The notes beneath the pieces were generated by a model. It was not told the DNA's origin and ran no database searches. It saw only the letters and a program-made list of their open reading frames with translations. Below, piece by piece: positions 1 through 13,529 of a stretch of 64,000 nt of DNA; positions within the stretch are counted from its first letter, which is position 1, and each line of letters opens with the position of its first letter. The DNA comes from Tyto alba (Eukaryota; Chordata; Aves; Strigiformes; Tytonidae): positions 34,403,518-34,467,517 of the forward strand of contig NW_024881313.1 of NCBI RefSeq assembly GCF_018691265.1, written 5' to 3'. Both the position numbers and the translations under genes were made by a program.

Positions 1-2599
1 GGGTTGAAAAAGATTGAAAGGTGATTTTCTCTGTGCAGAGATGGGGAATAACATGAGTCCCACTGAAGCTGCAGAGCTGCCAAGGTGGCTTCACAGCACT
101 GCCTCAACCCTGGGTGACCACATAGACATGAATGTGCCTCTACTGCAGTCCCTGCTGTGCGAAATAACTCTACAGAAGCCAATTTTAAATTAGCTAATTT
201 AAAGGAGAATAGTAGCTTCCTAACTGCCCTGTAATGGAGTTTGTAATTTACCTTGCTTCCCAGGCAAGTTTTGCAGCTGTGCTGACACAGTTTATCCAAG
301 TGTTGTGTTTAAAGGTGACTTGGATACACCTCTGCATTGCAGGCAGTGCAATTCCAGCTTGTTTTTTACTTCCCCAACTTCTTTCCTGATAGGAGTCAGG
401 AATCCGCCAGGTTTGATCCTGTCACTGCTGTTGCAACACTTCATAACTATAAACAGGCCACATAGGTTTGGACTTGAATTTTCATGCTCTGAAAACAGCA
501 GTCCAAGACCCCCTGTTCTAGATTACAAAATAAACACAAGGAGGAGGATTTGACCTCAAAAGACCTTATATACTGAGTGACAGTTGATACTTTTGAAAAT
601 CAAATGTAATGCCTGATGTCTTCTTACATCTTGTTTTAGGCTTTGTTACAAACCATTGACTATTTGGATTTGAGCACCAGCACAGATTGATACACTCAGG
701 TGTCTGAGAGGTTTTGGTTAATAACATGGGTAACTCCTCGTCATTGTGTTATTTGCTCAGTTGTAGATCTTGGAGTATCTTTAAAAGATGGGCACCATTA
801 GTATCATTTTACAAATGAAAATATTTAGACTACGGAAAATTAAGTGTTTTATCATGATCATAGTGTGGATGGCACTAGAATAAAGGCACCTTCTGCTTGG
901 GTATGAGGTTACATTAATAATTTTACTGCTTTGAAACTCATTTTCACATGAAACATTGCACAAGAACAAATGTACCAGGTCAGGCCAATTATCCATCCAG
1001 ATTAGTCTCTTTTTGTGCCAGTTGCCAGTAACATGGATACAGGAAGTAGTATAAGAATGGGACGAGAACATAAAGATGTTTCCCATTGTACTCTCCCAGC
1101 CTCCAGCACTTTGTGGCTCATGTCCTGAGCTAAAGCTGGTGTTTGGTAGACCATGACAAGCTTTTCGTCCAGGATCTTGACCAATTGCATTTCCAAACCA
1201 AACTTCTAGCACCTACAATGGCACCTGTTCTGCTGTTTGAGAACATGATATATCAGAAGTATTTCCTTGTATTTGTTTTGAGCCTCCCACCTGCTACTTT
1301 CATCTGATGCTCCCTTCCCTGTTTGCCATCTCCATCCCACGCCTGATTTTACAGGCCTCTCATATCCTTTCCCTGCAGTCATCTTTTCCTAAACTAAAGA
1401 GTTACTCTGTACCTTTGATCAACCTTATCAGCCTTTTCTACATCTTCTCTAGTTTTATTGAGGGCTCTTTGGGGTTGGTCAGTAGAAACCCATGGTCATC
1501 TCTTGCAGTGTATAGCTTCGACTGAGTCTGCACCTCTGGATTATGAAGCTTCCTTTGAGCACAGCCCATAAGTGACCAGACAGGACAAGGCCACCACAGA
1601 TGCCACCCTGGGGCCTGATCAGAAGAGCTTGGCCCAAAAGAAGGGTATTTTTTTCTGCAGCCCATCCATTCACCTGTTTAGCTTATCCATGCTTAGCCAG
1701 ACCCCTCTGCCAAGCAACCAGAAGACATCTCTTGGCCACCCAAGTGGCTGCTTACCTGAAAAGAAGTGTGCTTGGCCTTTGTGGTGTAGTTTGCTCCCGT
1801 ACTGATAACAAGGAATGGGTACATTTGCTAGGTGGGCCATGTGTATAAGGGGAAAAGTATTTCCTGGTCCACTGATGGGATTAGGAAGGCAGCTTTGTAA
1901 GAGCTGTAATAAGGATAGTCAAGAATAGTTCACTGTCTAACAGATGGGAAAATGATAAACTGAAAAATATTATGATGTGATTTATCTATCTGGAAGATTT
2001 AATTCAATAGCTTTTTTTTTTTTTTTTGGCTAAGAAGGGACAGAGGTCAAACTATGAAGATAAATTCAACTGTGCACACAAGACCCTACAGTAATATATT
2101 TCTCTGGAAAGTGGAGTTGTGTATTTATTATTTCCTTGGCTTGTGTCTAACTATCTAATCAGTCTTTGTACATGTCAGCAGCACATCCATAATAAGAAAG
2201 TGCTGCGTGGATTGTGTGAACTGGAATTAGAGATGTGATAATCAGCCAAACCGTTGGAGACAATGTAAAGGCTGCATGGCATTTGCATTCCTCTAGCTGA
2301 GGAGAAAAACCTTATATGTGCAAATGAGTTGTTGGGGCTTTTTTTCCTTCCTGATACGTTATAACCATGGGCAAATTGCTTTCAGAGCAATGCTTCCCTG
2401 ACAGCATGCCAGTTCACACTGGAGTGCCTCCATGCCTGGTTAGACCTGTTCCAGTATGGTGGTGACAGCCACGCTGTGTTCAGTTAACATGTGGGGTAAT
2501 GTGGCAGATAGAAGCATATAGATGTATATATGCCATGGAAAAAATCACTGATGTATAGGTAGGCCTACGGTTTTATGATGAAGAGGTCACAGCTGGGAT

Positions 2600-2695
2600 C
2601 AGAAAACCTATTTTCCCATCTGTACAATTCTGATAATATTGATCCATCTCATCAAGATGTTGTGAAAGTAACTAATAACTACAAAGGGAGCCTCA
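2600..2695 (+). repeat. MIR-like SINE fragment
   Basis: The stretch TTTTCCCATCTGTACAATTC, followed by a GATAATATT block and then TCATCAAGATGTTGTGAAAG, follows the order of the MIR core (cccatctgtaaaatg, gataataat, ctcatagggttgttgtgagg). It is strongly diverged and shows only the central part of the element. The assignment rests on my memory of the MIR consensus, not on a search. Confidence 0.55.
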
Positions 2696-4857
2696 CTGTG
2701 ATCCTCATTTTGCCTCAATGTCCTAAATTGTTATCGATTCCTTAAGTAAGCAATCTGCCTGTCACCTGGTTTTTCTTTTGGCAAGCCTCAGGGCTTTCCG
2801 TCTAAATCCTCCTTGACTCTTATCTTCCCATATTCTGATTAGCATCACGGTTATCAAGGTATACGGAGAGACTGAAGGCAAAAGGCTGATGTTGCAGAGG
2901 GAAGGTGTGAGGTGCTGAGCAGATAAAAAGCAAGGTTAGAAGTGATGAGTAGGACAAGTTCAGCAAAGTCTGATCCTAAATTTAATAGCAGATCTGTATG
3001 GCTACCACACCTTTATTGTCTGTAGGAGAAGGGCATGGGTAAGGTGCTGGCGTGTTGCGCCTCAGTCCCCATGCTCAGCCTCTGCCCACACCCAGTGTCC
3101 CTTCTTGCTGTGGCAAGAAAATGGGGCAGAAATAGGTGAGACTTGCACTGTAAAGCTTGTTCAATTTAAAGGTTTTTGTGGCAAGATCTGTCCTGACATG
3201 CACCCTAGGGCAGATGTAGGCTTATCAAAACCATTCTTTAGTGTATATAGTTTTAATCCATTCCTGGAAAATAATTATATTTGTAACATGACATTGCATA
3301 CATTAAGACCATTCTCCTCCCAAAAGCTGTTAATCAGATAAAGTGGCAGAAGTTTTGTGTGTTTTAATGGTGCGGATAACTAAAAGATAGATTAAATGAC
3401 AGCTCACCTGCAACAAGGCAGACTTCTGTCCCATGGTAGGTTACACAACCCAACGCACAGACCCTCCTGCCATGAAAAGCTGCATGTTTAAGTTCTCAGG
3501 ACTACAACTTGAGAGAGGAAGATGGAAAAAAAATCTTATATGCAGGTCTAAAGGCATGTGGGACTGGTCTGCGTCCCTTTTTCAGTTTCTAAAATTCACG
3601 CTCATTACCCCAGACCGAATCTACTCACCACTTAGACCTTACCAAATGCTGTGTTTAAGTGGCAGGTGTCAGAGCTCACCCCAGCTCAACTGGCATCTTG
3701 AAGAACAAGAAATACAAAGGGGGCCTCAATGTCTGCAGTTTAGGAGACAGTTTGAAGAGCACATAGCTAAGACATGAGAACACACTGTTCACTGATGGAT
3801 TGGAAACAGGAACTCACATGGAAATCATGGATTTATTCCATTATCTAACGGCAAAAGGAACATTTCAGGACAAAAAGACGCAGGGGAAGCTGGTTATGTT
3901 CTTTGCAATAATATTCTTCATCAAAGACACTGAGGAGATGCCTCCGTGTTAAACAGAAACATGAGATGATACATGCAGTAGTATACTGAAAAAGTAACAA
4001 GTCCCAGCTCTGTGTTGCTTACTCTGGCGTTCTGAAGGATGTCAGAACAAAATAGCTGAATTGTACTCAAATGCAATATTTTGCAGGAAAGTGATATGAT
4101 GATGCAGAGTATGTCCTTCCTTGCCCTCAGTCTCCTAGACTTCTTTTGAACCTTGACAAAAGACTCAACAAAAGAAATCTGACTGATGTGATTTAAACCC
4201 CCCCGATGAGAGTCTGTTTAGGAAAATGAGTTGTTACAAGAAGAGGAATTATTGTAGCAGATGAAAATTGAAGTTGTCTTCACTGTACTGGTAGCTTGAG
4301 TTTCACCCCAGCTGACTCCTACTCGCACACAGGAGTTTCTAACTTAGATTAAAAGATGCTTTAAAGCTGAGCTGCTTTGCTCAGCGGGGAGTGGGTTGCT
4401 GCTGATATTCAAACTGTAATAGGGAGGGTGCAGCTAAATCACAGGGGTGCTGCTGCTGCTGAAGTCAGTAGGTCTGGTGGTTTTTTGTTTTTTTTTTTGC
4501 TCTCATTCACAGGGAAGAAATCAAATATAGTAAATCCTGGCTAGCAGTGGCAACGAAGACGGCCTCTACGAGAGAGGGCAAGGAGCACAAATAGTCCATT
4601 TTCAATAGGGTAAGAGGGTAACAAAGGGCTATTGTGGGGGACTGCAGCAGGATGGTGTTAATAGGAGTGTTTGAAAAAGACTAGTTGGATTCACATGTAA
4701 CATTTTTAGTGTCACTTACTCAAAACAAATTTTGCCTAAATATTTCAATTGGCAGGTTTCATTGTAGCAGTTCTAAAGAGTCTTTATGATCCCTTTTCTC
4801 TATCTGCCATAATGTCTCATGGTCTGGGATACCAAAAGCGTGTTCAGCCTTCATTCC

Positions 4858-4990
4858 ACTTTTTTACAGAAGATGATGAGCCTGAGCCTCAGAGAGATGA
4901 AGGAAATCAGCCAGGATAGATTCAGTATCAAAACCATAACTGAAATTTCATTTCAAAGAGATCACTCTAAGACCTGCTGTTTCAAATCGC
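4858..4990 (-). repeat. MIR-like SINE fragment, antisense
   Basis: TTTTTACAGAAGATGATGAG, then GCCTCAGAGAGATGAAGG, then a remnant of the region that reads 'gccaggattcgaaccca' in the family, matches the reverse complement of the MIR core and 5' half. It is old and diverged. The open frame crossing it (76 codons) is treated as accidental. Confidence 0.5.
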
Positions 4991-7518
4991 ACTTCCCTGC
5001 TCAGATGAAAGGGACATATCTGCTGGCTGGCTCACCTTGGACAGTGTAGTTTATGTGGGACAAATGCTCCTATTTAAGTTAGCATTGCTGATCTTCCAGT
5101 TTTTGTTTTGCATGTTTGGATCGTATGATTCATTTGCCCTATTTGTTGCTTGAGAAGTCTTTTGAGGTAGGCCAGACAAACTATATCTCCTACTTGGGTT
5201 ACAAAGTGAGTAACCCAGGGGCTGATTTACTCTAGGATGCCTTCAACTGGATCAGTGTCAGTTTTCTGTCTGCGTATCCAAAGACAGTGTTTTGGGCTCA
5301 GTTCTCTTTACCCACATAACTATCTTCAGGTCTCCCATAAGTATATATTTCACATGGGCTGATGCATTTGCAGAGGTCTTTGCTCATTTTTCCAGTTGAA
5401 ATAGTTTTGTGAAGGGTGGAGGGACAGACAGGATTCCTGTTGAATAATGGTTTAGTTACTAGTGGTAATATTTTGGCAATTAGAAGGTCCTTTTTTTAAA
5501 TTTACTAAATCTTTCATAATTATATACTTTTATAAGCAAACTTTTTAGATTTACCCATTTGTTGAAAGGACATTATTTCAAATAATGACTAATAATGACG
5601 CATACAGGAACTTCTCATTGTTGATCAGCAGCTAAGAAAATGATGACTATTTCTGCCCATGCTGCTTTTCAGAGGATAGAGGCAAATGCAGTAGAGGAAT
5701 ACTATAAACAGTGGAGCTGAGTTGCATGGTAATAATTCATGTGTAAAATGTTCTGCGTGTGAATGGTCAGCTCTTTGTCTCCATAAATGCAAACCCATTA
5801 GAGATTCACATCCAGTGGATTCACATTTGGATCCCTTATTGTTAGGCTCTTTTTCTCAATTGTCTCTTGAGACCTTCAGCCAGGATATTCAGAGTAGAGA
5901 TTTTTTTATAATTTTGAAAAGACTGAAACATCTGGGCGCTCTAGATGCTCACCCAAATGTTTTGCCATGTGTTGTGCTCTCGGATGTATGGGTGACTCCA
6001 CAATCTGTAACTGAAAAAGGCTCAATTTTAGTGCCAACGCCTTATCCACAGTCCTTGCCCCAGCCTGAGGAGCTCAGTGGGAAGGGCTGGAGAGCCAGAT
6101 GTCTTCCCAGGCCAAACAGGCTAGTAACTGATGTCCCACATGCAGCCTCTGTAAGGGATCAGGGACCTCAGAGAAGTTCTTGGGGACACTCCATCCCCTA
6201 CACAGCTTCTGGTATCTCATAACATCTTCCTCCAGCTGCCCTGTGATGGGGAAGATGACCTGGCAGCCCCCACTTTGGCCAGGCAGGTTTTCAACCAGCT
6301 TCCCTTGTTGCTGTTAAAACTTTATTGATAGTAGCAATGAAAATTGCATATTATTTTTGCTCATCTGTTTCAGGAGAGATTTTGAGCACCAGAGTGGAAG
6401 AACCATGCAATTAGGATCTGCAAGAATGATAAAGCCAAAAAATAACGAGGCCTCCCTTGAATTGAGAGCACATCACTAACTCCAAGATGAGCTCACGCCT
6501 CGTTCATCCTCATAAAGGCCACCCCTGCTTGAACAGCCACAGCTGGTCTCCCATAGGAACATGCCTAGGATGGAAAGGGTTAGCAGAAAACCCATCTCCC
6601 CCTTGTGATTTCATTGCAGTCACCCATTTTTGACAGATGGGTGCAGTGATTTTTGTGTATTTTACAATTAAAGGGACAACTTGGTGTCTAGATACTCAGG
6701 ACAGAAAAGCCATTTCTGGCTCTGTAATGGTTTCAAATCTTCCAGGTATTTTTTTTTTTTTTGAGGGGGTGGGGGTGTCCCACTTTAAAGCTGTTTCTCT
6801 TCCTGAGTCCACACAAGCAAAGCAGAAAACCAGCAGGATTGTACTTGGGAAACGGGAAGAAAGTCCAGGATAAGCAAACTGAGAAAACCTATTTCTCTAT
6901 ACGGCGGAAGGGAGAGAAAGCGAGTAAGAGCAAGCAGAGAAATTCAGGCAGAATGGGATTTTTGTGGGTACTGTGACTTTTAAATGTGAAATTATATTTT
7001 GTTTCTAAGAAAACTAAACAGATGCATGGAATAATCCTTAATTTCACAATTATGGCAGATATTGCTGAGCACACGGAGAGGAAACCAGCACGTCTTTAAT
7101 GCGCTTCAGTGGCTCACTTGGAGGAAATCTGATGGATTATGTGAGTGAGTCTGTCTCTGACACAGTGTGATTACATACAGCCACCCTGCAGGTGCACAGA
7201 GTAGGCTTTCATTTGGTTAACTCAGGTAACCCTTTGGCAGGGAGCTTTCAGCCAGCCACCTGCATAAATACCCCTAGGAGTTGGCAGGCTCAGCGACTGC
7301 ATGGCTGCCGTTTCACATCTCTTGGTTATGGTACAGATGTGCTCTATGATAGTCAGCATGTTGTTTGCCCAGATTTTTTTCTACTAGGAGGTTTAAAAAG
7401 ATGCTTGTGAAAGTATGCTGCTGAATTTCAGATGACTAGGATTGCAATATCAGATAGGAGTGTTAATGCATATGCTGCTCAGAACAAGAGAGAGGGGAAA
7501 TTAAGGTTTTAGATTTTG

Positions 7519-7672
7519 TTATCGTCGAATGGTTTGGGTTGGAAGGCACCTTAAAGACCATCTAGTTCCAACCCCCCTGCCATGGGCAGGGACACCTTCC
7601 ACTGGAGCTGTTGCTTAAAGCCTTGAACCTTTCCAGGGAGGGGGCAGCCACAGCTTCTCTGGGCAGGTTCCA
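7519..7672 (-). mobile_element. CR1 LINE 3'-end fragment (antisense)
   Basis: GAATGGTTTGGGTTGGAAGG, followed by CTTAAAGACCATCTAGTTCC, CCATGGGCAGGGACACCTTC and CTTCTCTGGGCAGGTTCCA, is the classic reverse-complement signature of the CR1 3' untranslated region that is abundant in bird genomes. The LINE reads on the - strand, so its 3' terminus is at about 7519. The terminal ATTCTATGAT-type repeat is reduced to a degenerate remnant. Similarity ends near 7672, so this is a 5'-truncated copy of about 150 bp, as is usual for CR1. It carries no coding part of the reverse transcriptase. Confidence 0.93.
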
Positions 7673-8599
7673 CGATCAGAGCTTGCAGAGTGATCTTGGA
7701 TAACTTGGATAAAAATATTCCCACTCAGATGCTGGCAGTTCACTTCCTCCAGCCCTGCAGAGAGGCCAGAACAGTTTTCAGTGATACAGGCTGTCCTCAG
7801 CAACCTGTGAATCCAGTGAGTGCTCGGTGCCTCAGCTAAGACACTTGGGCAATTGTTTAAATCAATCCTATAGATTTGTATGTCAGGTCAAGTTTACAGG
7901 TCTTGCCTTAACCTCTCTGTTTACCCAGCTGGCAAAACCCATGGAACTAAGAGCTCCCTTCTGCCAGGATGCATTTGGTAAGAGTGCTAAATATGGAGAG
8001 AGAGCCTCATTTTGTAAAAATCTCGCTATTTTCACCGTTACCACCAATCTTCCCTAATATAATTTATCTAAACTATCTCCATCTGATGCACATTAATATA
8101 GGGTGCTTTGAAGATTCGTTAATCTGAGATGAATATGAAATGCTGGTCAATGCATTGTAAGGCTTTTGGAAAAGGAGATACATCTCCCATGTAAATATTT
8201 GCTGCATCCCCAGTGAGTTTCGAATCATCCTGCAGTTCTGGAAATGAGTCTGGAAATGCAGTGTCCTCTGCTGTAGATATTTCCTTAGGAGGAGGCAGCT
8301 GTGCTGGAGCTCATGGGCTTTATTTTACCACTGAGGGAGAGGCAGGGCACACAGTCTAGAGTCCAAAAGTCAAAGGCATGCTGATGCTTCAAGAAAGGAG
8401 GTGGTGTTAGCACTAGCAGTAATGAAATGTGTCACCAAACAAAACAAACAAGAACAGGTTTACTCCTCCAAAAAACAGGTTTCTGAGACTTTTCTGAAAA
8501 GCAGAAGGAAATGTCAGACTGCCAGAACTGGAAAGAAAGGAGCAGAAACTTTGAAAGTTTTTTGTTTGTTTTTTTGGCATTTTGAGGGGGTTTTTTGCC

Positions 8600-8623
8600 T
8601 TTTTTTTTTTTTTTTTTTTTTTT
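8600..8623. repeat. Poly-T tract (24 T)
   Basis: Uninterrupted run of 24 T, preceded by other T-runs between 8557 and 8596. A length-variable homopolymer with no retroposon body visible beside it. Confidence 0.95.
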
Positions 8624-9904
8624 GTATTCTCTTTCCCTGTATTTCATTCTAATGATTTAATGGGCTGTGGAAGGTACATGGGTGAGTTCTCACCATCTAA
8701 TCCACCTATCAAAATCTTAACTGGACCTGTCAGTGCTCATTAGCTGACATACAGCTTCCTTCGTTTCAGCCTTTCATCTCCTGATAGCAGAGGGTTTCAG
8801 GTGGAGCCTCTGGGATGATTTCCTGCCCTTTCTCCTTCGGCACATGCCAAGGGTGACTCTTCCAAAAGCAGTCGAGCAGTCTGGGTTCGAAGACCATGTG
8901 GATCAAGCTCATATGATGCTTGAGCACTGGTGGGAGCCTGAAATACATGAGCTGTGGATCACAAACTTCGAGGCTTTCAAGTTCCTAATGGTTTCATTTT
9001 GTATATAAAATATATGCAATTAGGTTTTCCTCTTGTCATATGATTTAAACCCAAATAATATGCCAGATTAGGCATGGTATCTTAGAAGTGTTCAAGAGAT
9101 GGTGCTTTCACTGGTAACACATGCTAGTCTAAAGCAGTGTGGCTGTACATAAATTACTAATGCTAGACCAAGTATACAACATCTAATGATATGACCCATT
9201 GTGCTTTTCAGTGAGTTATTCCGTGTCTCCGTGCTATTAATGCTGTAAGTAAATGTAGGTTTTCATTGTATTAAAAATCACAGCAGAATTTCTGGGCTTG
9301 GCTTTTCATACACTGTAAATGCTTCCTCATGTGGATAACTCACTGAGAGACTATTCATAGCAATAACTGCTATAACAGCTCTAAGGGTTTCTTTTTTATT
9401 TTCCATAAAATTTGACGTACAGACAGGACAGGGAGCAAAGCATGTGTTCTACTAATGCTACGGAATTCAACTTTTTATAGGGGATAATTTTGAAATACAG
9501 GCGTGGGGGTGGATGAGTCAGAGGTGGCAATCGGCAGAGGGACTTCAGGGCAGAAATGTACGGCTGTTTCTTACTCCAGAATCACAGTTGCCTGGGATTG
9601 CTGTTATACCTTTTTTCCCACAGAAGATGTAACAGGAGCTGAATTTACTTCCCTGCTTGCAAAGCATGAAACCATACTTTTCCTCCTACATTTCCACTGT
9701 TTAAAACCAGCAGAGTTACTTTAACCTTTTTTTTTTTTTTTTCAGCCCTTGTTAAAAACACAGGGTTTGTCAGTATGGCAGGCTGGGTTTCAGCATTTTT
9801 GTGACTAAATGTTAAATTCTTGGTACTGTTTAGGAGTATTCAAGCCTGGCAGTTGTCTGTATATGTCTGACAAACACTAGCTTGTCTTCAACTGCTCTCA
9901 CAAG

Positions 9905-10410
9905 CAGCTTTGATTGATTTCCGTGAGGGTTTTTTTGGCAGCCGTTTAGATCTAGGAGTACATTATCAGTCTCTATCCAGATCCCCAGGCTTGCACCCAA
10001 GCTGTCTGGAGGGTGCAAAGGAGAGAATCTCCTCTGAGAGCTGGGGAGCAGCAGCACAGGTGATCCAGGGCTTTAGCAAGCCTTTTGGCAGCTGTGGTTG
10101 TCTCTGCCCCTTCACAAGAGCATCTGTAGCCCACCAGCACAGACCCAGTGCAGCCATAAATTTCATGGAAGGGCAAAAGATTTGCCGAGGCAAAGCCACT
10201 CCCTTTCTCAGGAGCACGAGCACCCGAAGACCTTGCTGGGGAAGGGGAAAGTCTGAACTCACCCCTCTGGCCCTCGGCCATCCTTTGGCTGGTTTTGCCC
10301 GTCCCTGCCCCTGTCCTCGCTGCTCCTCCAGACGGCGATTGCCCGGTTTTGTGGAGTCCTTTCACCTCCACGTCTGGTGGGTTTGGCCGTGGCAAGGAAG
10401 TATGTGCTAA
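9905..10410. other. GC-rich intronic pocket, open on both strands
   Basis: A local rise in GC and CpG content inside the AT-rich intron. Frames of 166 codons on + (from 9910) and 151 and 98 codons on - overlap here. None has a recognisable domain, and stop-free frames on both strands are what GC-rich DNA produces by chance. It could be an unrecognised exon, a regulatory element or simply an isochore fluctuation. Confidence 0.4.
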
Positions 10411-10443
10411 GTTCTCAGCGTAGAGCAAGAAATGTAAAAATCA

Positions 10444-10561
10444 GAGGTTTAACCTCAGGGTTCTTCACCTGGGCTTGCTCAAAGCCCAGGTGTCTCTTTG
10501 CTATTGAATGGCATAATATTTATCCTGCTACAGCAAGGCTGCCAAGCCACGTGGCTTGGCA
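10444..10561. repeat. Cluster of three perfect inverted repeats
   Basis: Three palindromic units lie within 118 bp. At 10444-10456, GAGGTT and AACCTC flank one T. At 10466-10492 an 11-bp stem (CACCTGGGCTT with AAGCCCAGGTG) flanks the 5-nt loop GCTCA. At 10540-10561 there is a perfect 22-nt palindrome centred on the E-box CACGTG, with GCCAAG and CTTGGC arms. No function is shown; structured RNA or a site for dimeric factors would both fit. Confidence 0.85.
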
Positions 10562-11553
10562 ATTGGACGTGCATGCGGATTATTCTTTGACATATTTAGA
10601 GAGGCACACCTACGGCATCGTGTTTGCCCACATTTGAAATAATCTTGATTTAAACAGGAGGGATTACAACATTCAGTTTGCAGTCTCAGGCTGCAGGAGC
10701 GATTTCAATTAATTAAATGGTATCGGGACAAGTTTGGGAGTTGTGTGAGCATGTAAAATCGAATCTAAAGGGATCATGGAATGGCATCTCAATGCGGCTG
10801 TGAAATGAGTGAGGCACCTTCACAGCCCCATTCTGTTATGCATTTGGTGGTCAGGATTTAGAGCAGTGCTGTTACATGTAGTGGCAATCGATTAGATAAA
10901 TATGGTACTAATTTAAAAGTATTTCCACTGTTTAGAGGATTCATCTCGCTGACTTCTTATGGAGCTGAATTCCATAGTCCTTCCACTAATGTGCAGAAAT
11001 ACTCTTTGTACTGGCTAGTGGGACTGTAATCATGTCTTCTCATTCTCCACATTACTGGTGTATAAATGCTTCTATTTCCACTGGTGATGTTGGGTATTTT
11101 TAATATCATAGGCATTAAATCTGCCTTTCTACTTCAGTTTCTTTATTGCACCTTATGGGACATCAGAAAGAATGACTTTGGATATTTTTATTTCCTGTAC
11201 AGGGCTTTATACTAAAGTCCCCAAAATTAACTCTTCTAAGATGCAGTATAGTTTTGCTCATAGGAAATCTGAAAGGTGTCCAGCCTGGGTTTTTACATGT
11301 AATGGTTGCAAATCTGGGCTCTAAAACCCCAAGTTATATGGGTTTTTTTTCCCCTAATTTGCTTATGTATGTGTGTACACATGTACAAATACACAGAGGT
11401 ACAGGCAGCTGGAAGTTGGCCTGTAAGTCTGGTAATTAATCAAGTGTCACAGACAAATGAAAATACTGTCCCTGGCCATAACCTAGGTAACAATGCACGT
11501 TGCTATAGAAACCTAATGCATGTATGGAAGAGACCAATTATACTTACGGAGGG

Positions 11554-11600
11554 GAAAAAAGGAAAAAAAAAAAAAAAACAACAAAACAAACAACAACAAC
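11554..11600. repeat. A-rich low-complexity tract
   Basis: A 16-A run followed by a CAA/CAAAA-type simple repeat. No SINE or LINE body is recognisable upstream. Confidence 0.9.
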
Positions 11601-13483
11601 ATTGAATACAATAGTTTAAGTTCTTTTGAATTTGAAAATACTGGGGATTAAAAGTGGGAAATTCTGTGCAAGTCAGATATGAGCAACTTTCTTTAGAAGT
11701 TACTCTGAGGCAGGAACTGCATGAGCAGATGCATAGAATAAGTTGCTGACTTATTTGGAGTCTAGGTAAGGTTCACTGGAATTAGAGCAAGGCCTTTGGT
11801 TGTGAGTGAAACGAGGAAAAGAATCAATCACAAACCACTTCCCCTCTCCTGAAGTCCAGCTTCACTTATGAACAACAATAATTAAACATACTAACCTATT
11901 GCCACTTCTTCCATCAATTTTGAAGATCTGGAGCACGTATTTCAGTGTTGCTAAGATGATGTAATAGTCTATTTTATATTCCTCCAATATTTTTTGTATA
12001 AAATTCAAGAGGCTTCATATACATTTGTAGCATCACATAGCAAGTCATAAATCACTGCTGTGTGGTAGGTAAGAGATGTCCCCAGCATTCACAAAAAGGG
12101 AAGCAGAATCAGAGGAATCAGGTTATTTGCTTGAGGAGCTGGTATCCTCTTTAATTTCCCTCCCTTTTATCACCTATACCTATACGTATAATTTCAATTA
12201 AACATTTACAGATATTTGTGTTCAATGATTTTTTTGTGATCATAACTCATACTTACTGGATTTATGATCATATTATGTACAGTGTAGGTCTGATTCTTGC
12301 TTCATAAATACATACAAATCAGGAGTAAGTTAAGATGTTTCTTTTTCATCTGCATGCATAAGTGAGAAAAGAAGTCAAAAGCAATTTATGAATCAGAATT
12401 GCCAAGTCTAAATTTACTGCAGCTTATTGAATCCGTAGTCTCTAATGTCCCTGGCTTCCAGTGTCACGTCACTTTATAGAAGATTTCATTTTCTTTCTTT
12501 AAAAAAAAAGGAAATGAAAATAAAAGATTTTTTTTTTTTTTCCCCTTGGAATCTTATAGCCCGTTCAGGGAGAAGAGAAATATTGGGAAGACTTAATGTC
12601 TGAAAAAAGAAAATGCAGATAGGAACCCTGACATTTATAAGCTTAAATACCATGACACTTTGAGGGTTTAGCTAGTGGGTTTTTTTGTAGCATTTGAAAT
12701 CAGTATTATTAATGAATACAATATGTACATAAAAATGTATTTGTTACAGTAGGACCATATGCATTAAAATAGCTATATAGTAACAACGTAATTTTGTTTA
12801 ATTCTGGGACATATCAATGGAAAATCAAGTATATAAACCAGGAGTTAGCTTCATTATCAGAGCTGCATTACATTGGCTTCGCATGCATAGCTTTAGGCAT
12901 GGTACTTTGAAAATATTGGCTCTTGTTCTTGGTTGTGCAACATTCAAGCAAGGTAGCTGAACTCTGTGTGATGCCAATACATGAATGAGTTAAAATTGGA
13001 TCGGCTTGTAAAACACGTACGTCTAATCCAGTGTTTGGTAGCTGTGCTGTGGCTGTATCAAAGCCACTTATAATAACACAGCTATTGAAATGCTGGGTTA
13101 TATTTACATTCTAGAGGGGAAATGGTTTGTTGGTGTTGCTATACTGTACTCAGTCCCAAGATGCAGGCGTTTGTGCCCACAGATCTGAACATGCCCTGAG
13201 CAAAACAAGGTATTTGGGAGCAAGTTTGGCTTGGCCACTCCACAGTGTTATGGCCAGCAGAAGCTACAGTACTCAGAAACAATGGTCTTCCCTTCTGCAT
13301 GTAGTAGATACACACAGCCTAAAAATCCAAGCCCAGATTAGTTGCACTGGCTTATTAATGTATAAATGATGCCCTGTGAATCCCAGAGGGAATTTTTTTT
13401 GAGAAGTGTTGAACAAGTGCAGCAGCTCAGTTTGGAAATCACAGGAAAACCCACCCACAACCTGAGCAGAATGGCTGGGGTTT

Positions 13484-13529
13484 GTATCTTAAGATATCTT
13501 AAGATACCAAAGAATCCTAGATTCTTAGG
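13484..13529. repeat. 24-nt perfect palindrome followed by a 7-bp hairpin
   Basis: Positions 13484-13507 form a perfect 24-nt palindrome made of two ATCTTAAGAT units flanked by GT and AC. Directly after it, AAGAATC (13510-13516) and GATTCTT (13520-13526) pair around CTA, and CC/GG extend the stem beyond one mismatch. The first unit is itself a tandem dimer. Confidence 0.85.

Noticed and set aside
5722..6222. 166-codon + strand frame
   Set aside because: No recognisable family or domain, no CpG promoter and no flanking splice sites that I could support; treated as an intronic chance frame.
8432..8647. Lysine-rich - strand frame
   Set aside because: Produced by the poly-T tract at 8600-8623.
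8878..8896. GGTTCGAAG resembling a tRNA T-loop
   Set aside because: No matching acceptor, D or anticodon stems around it.
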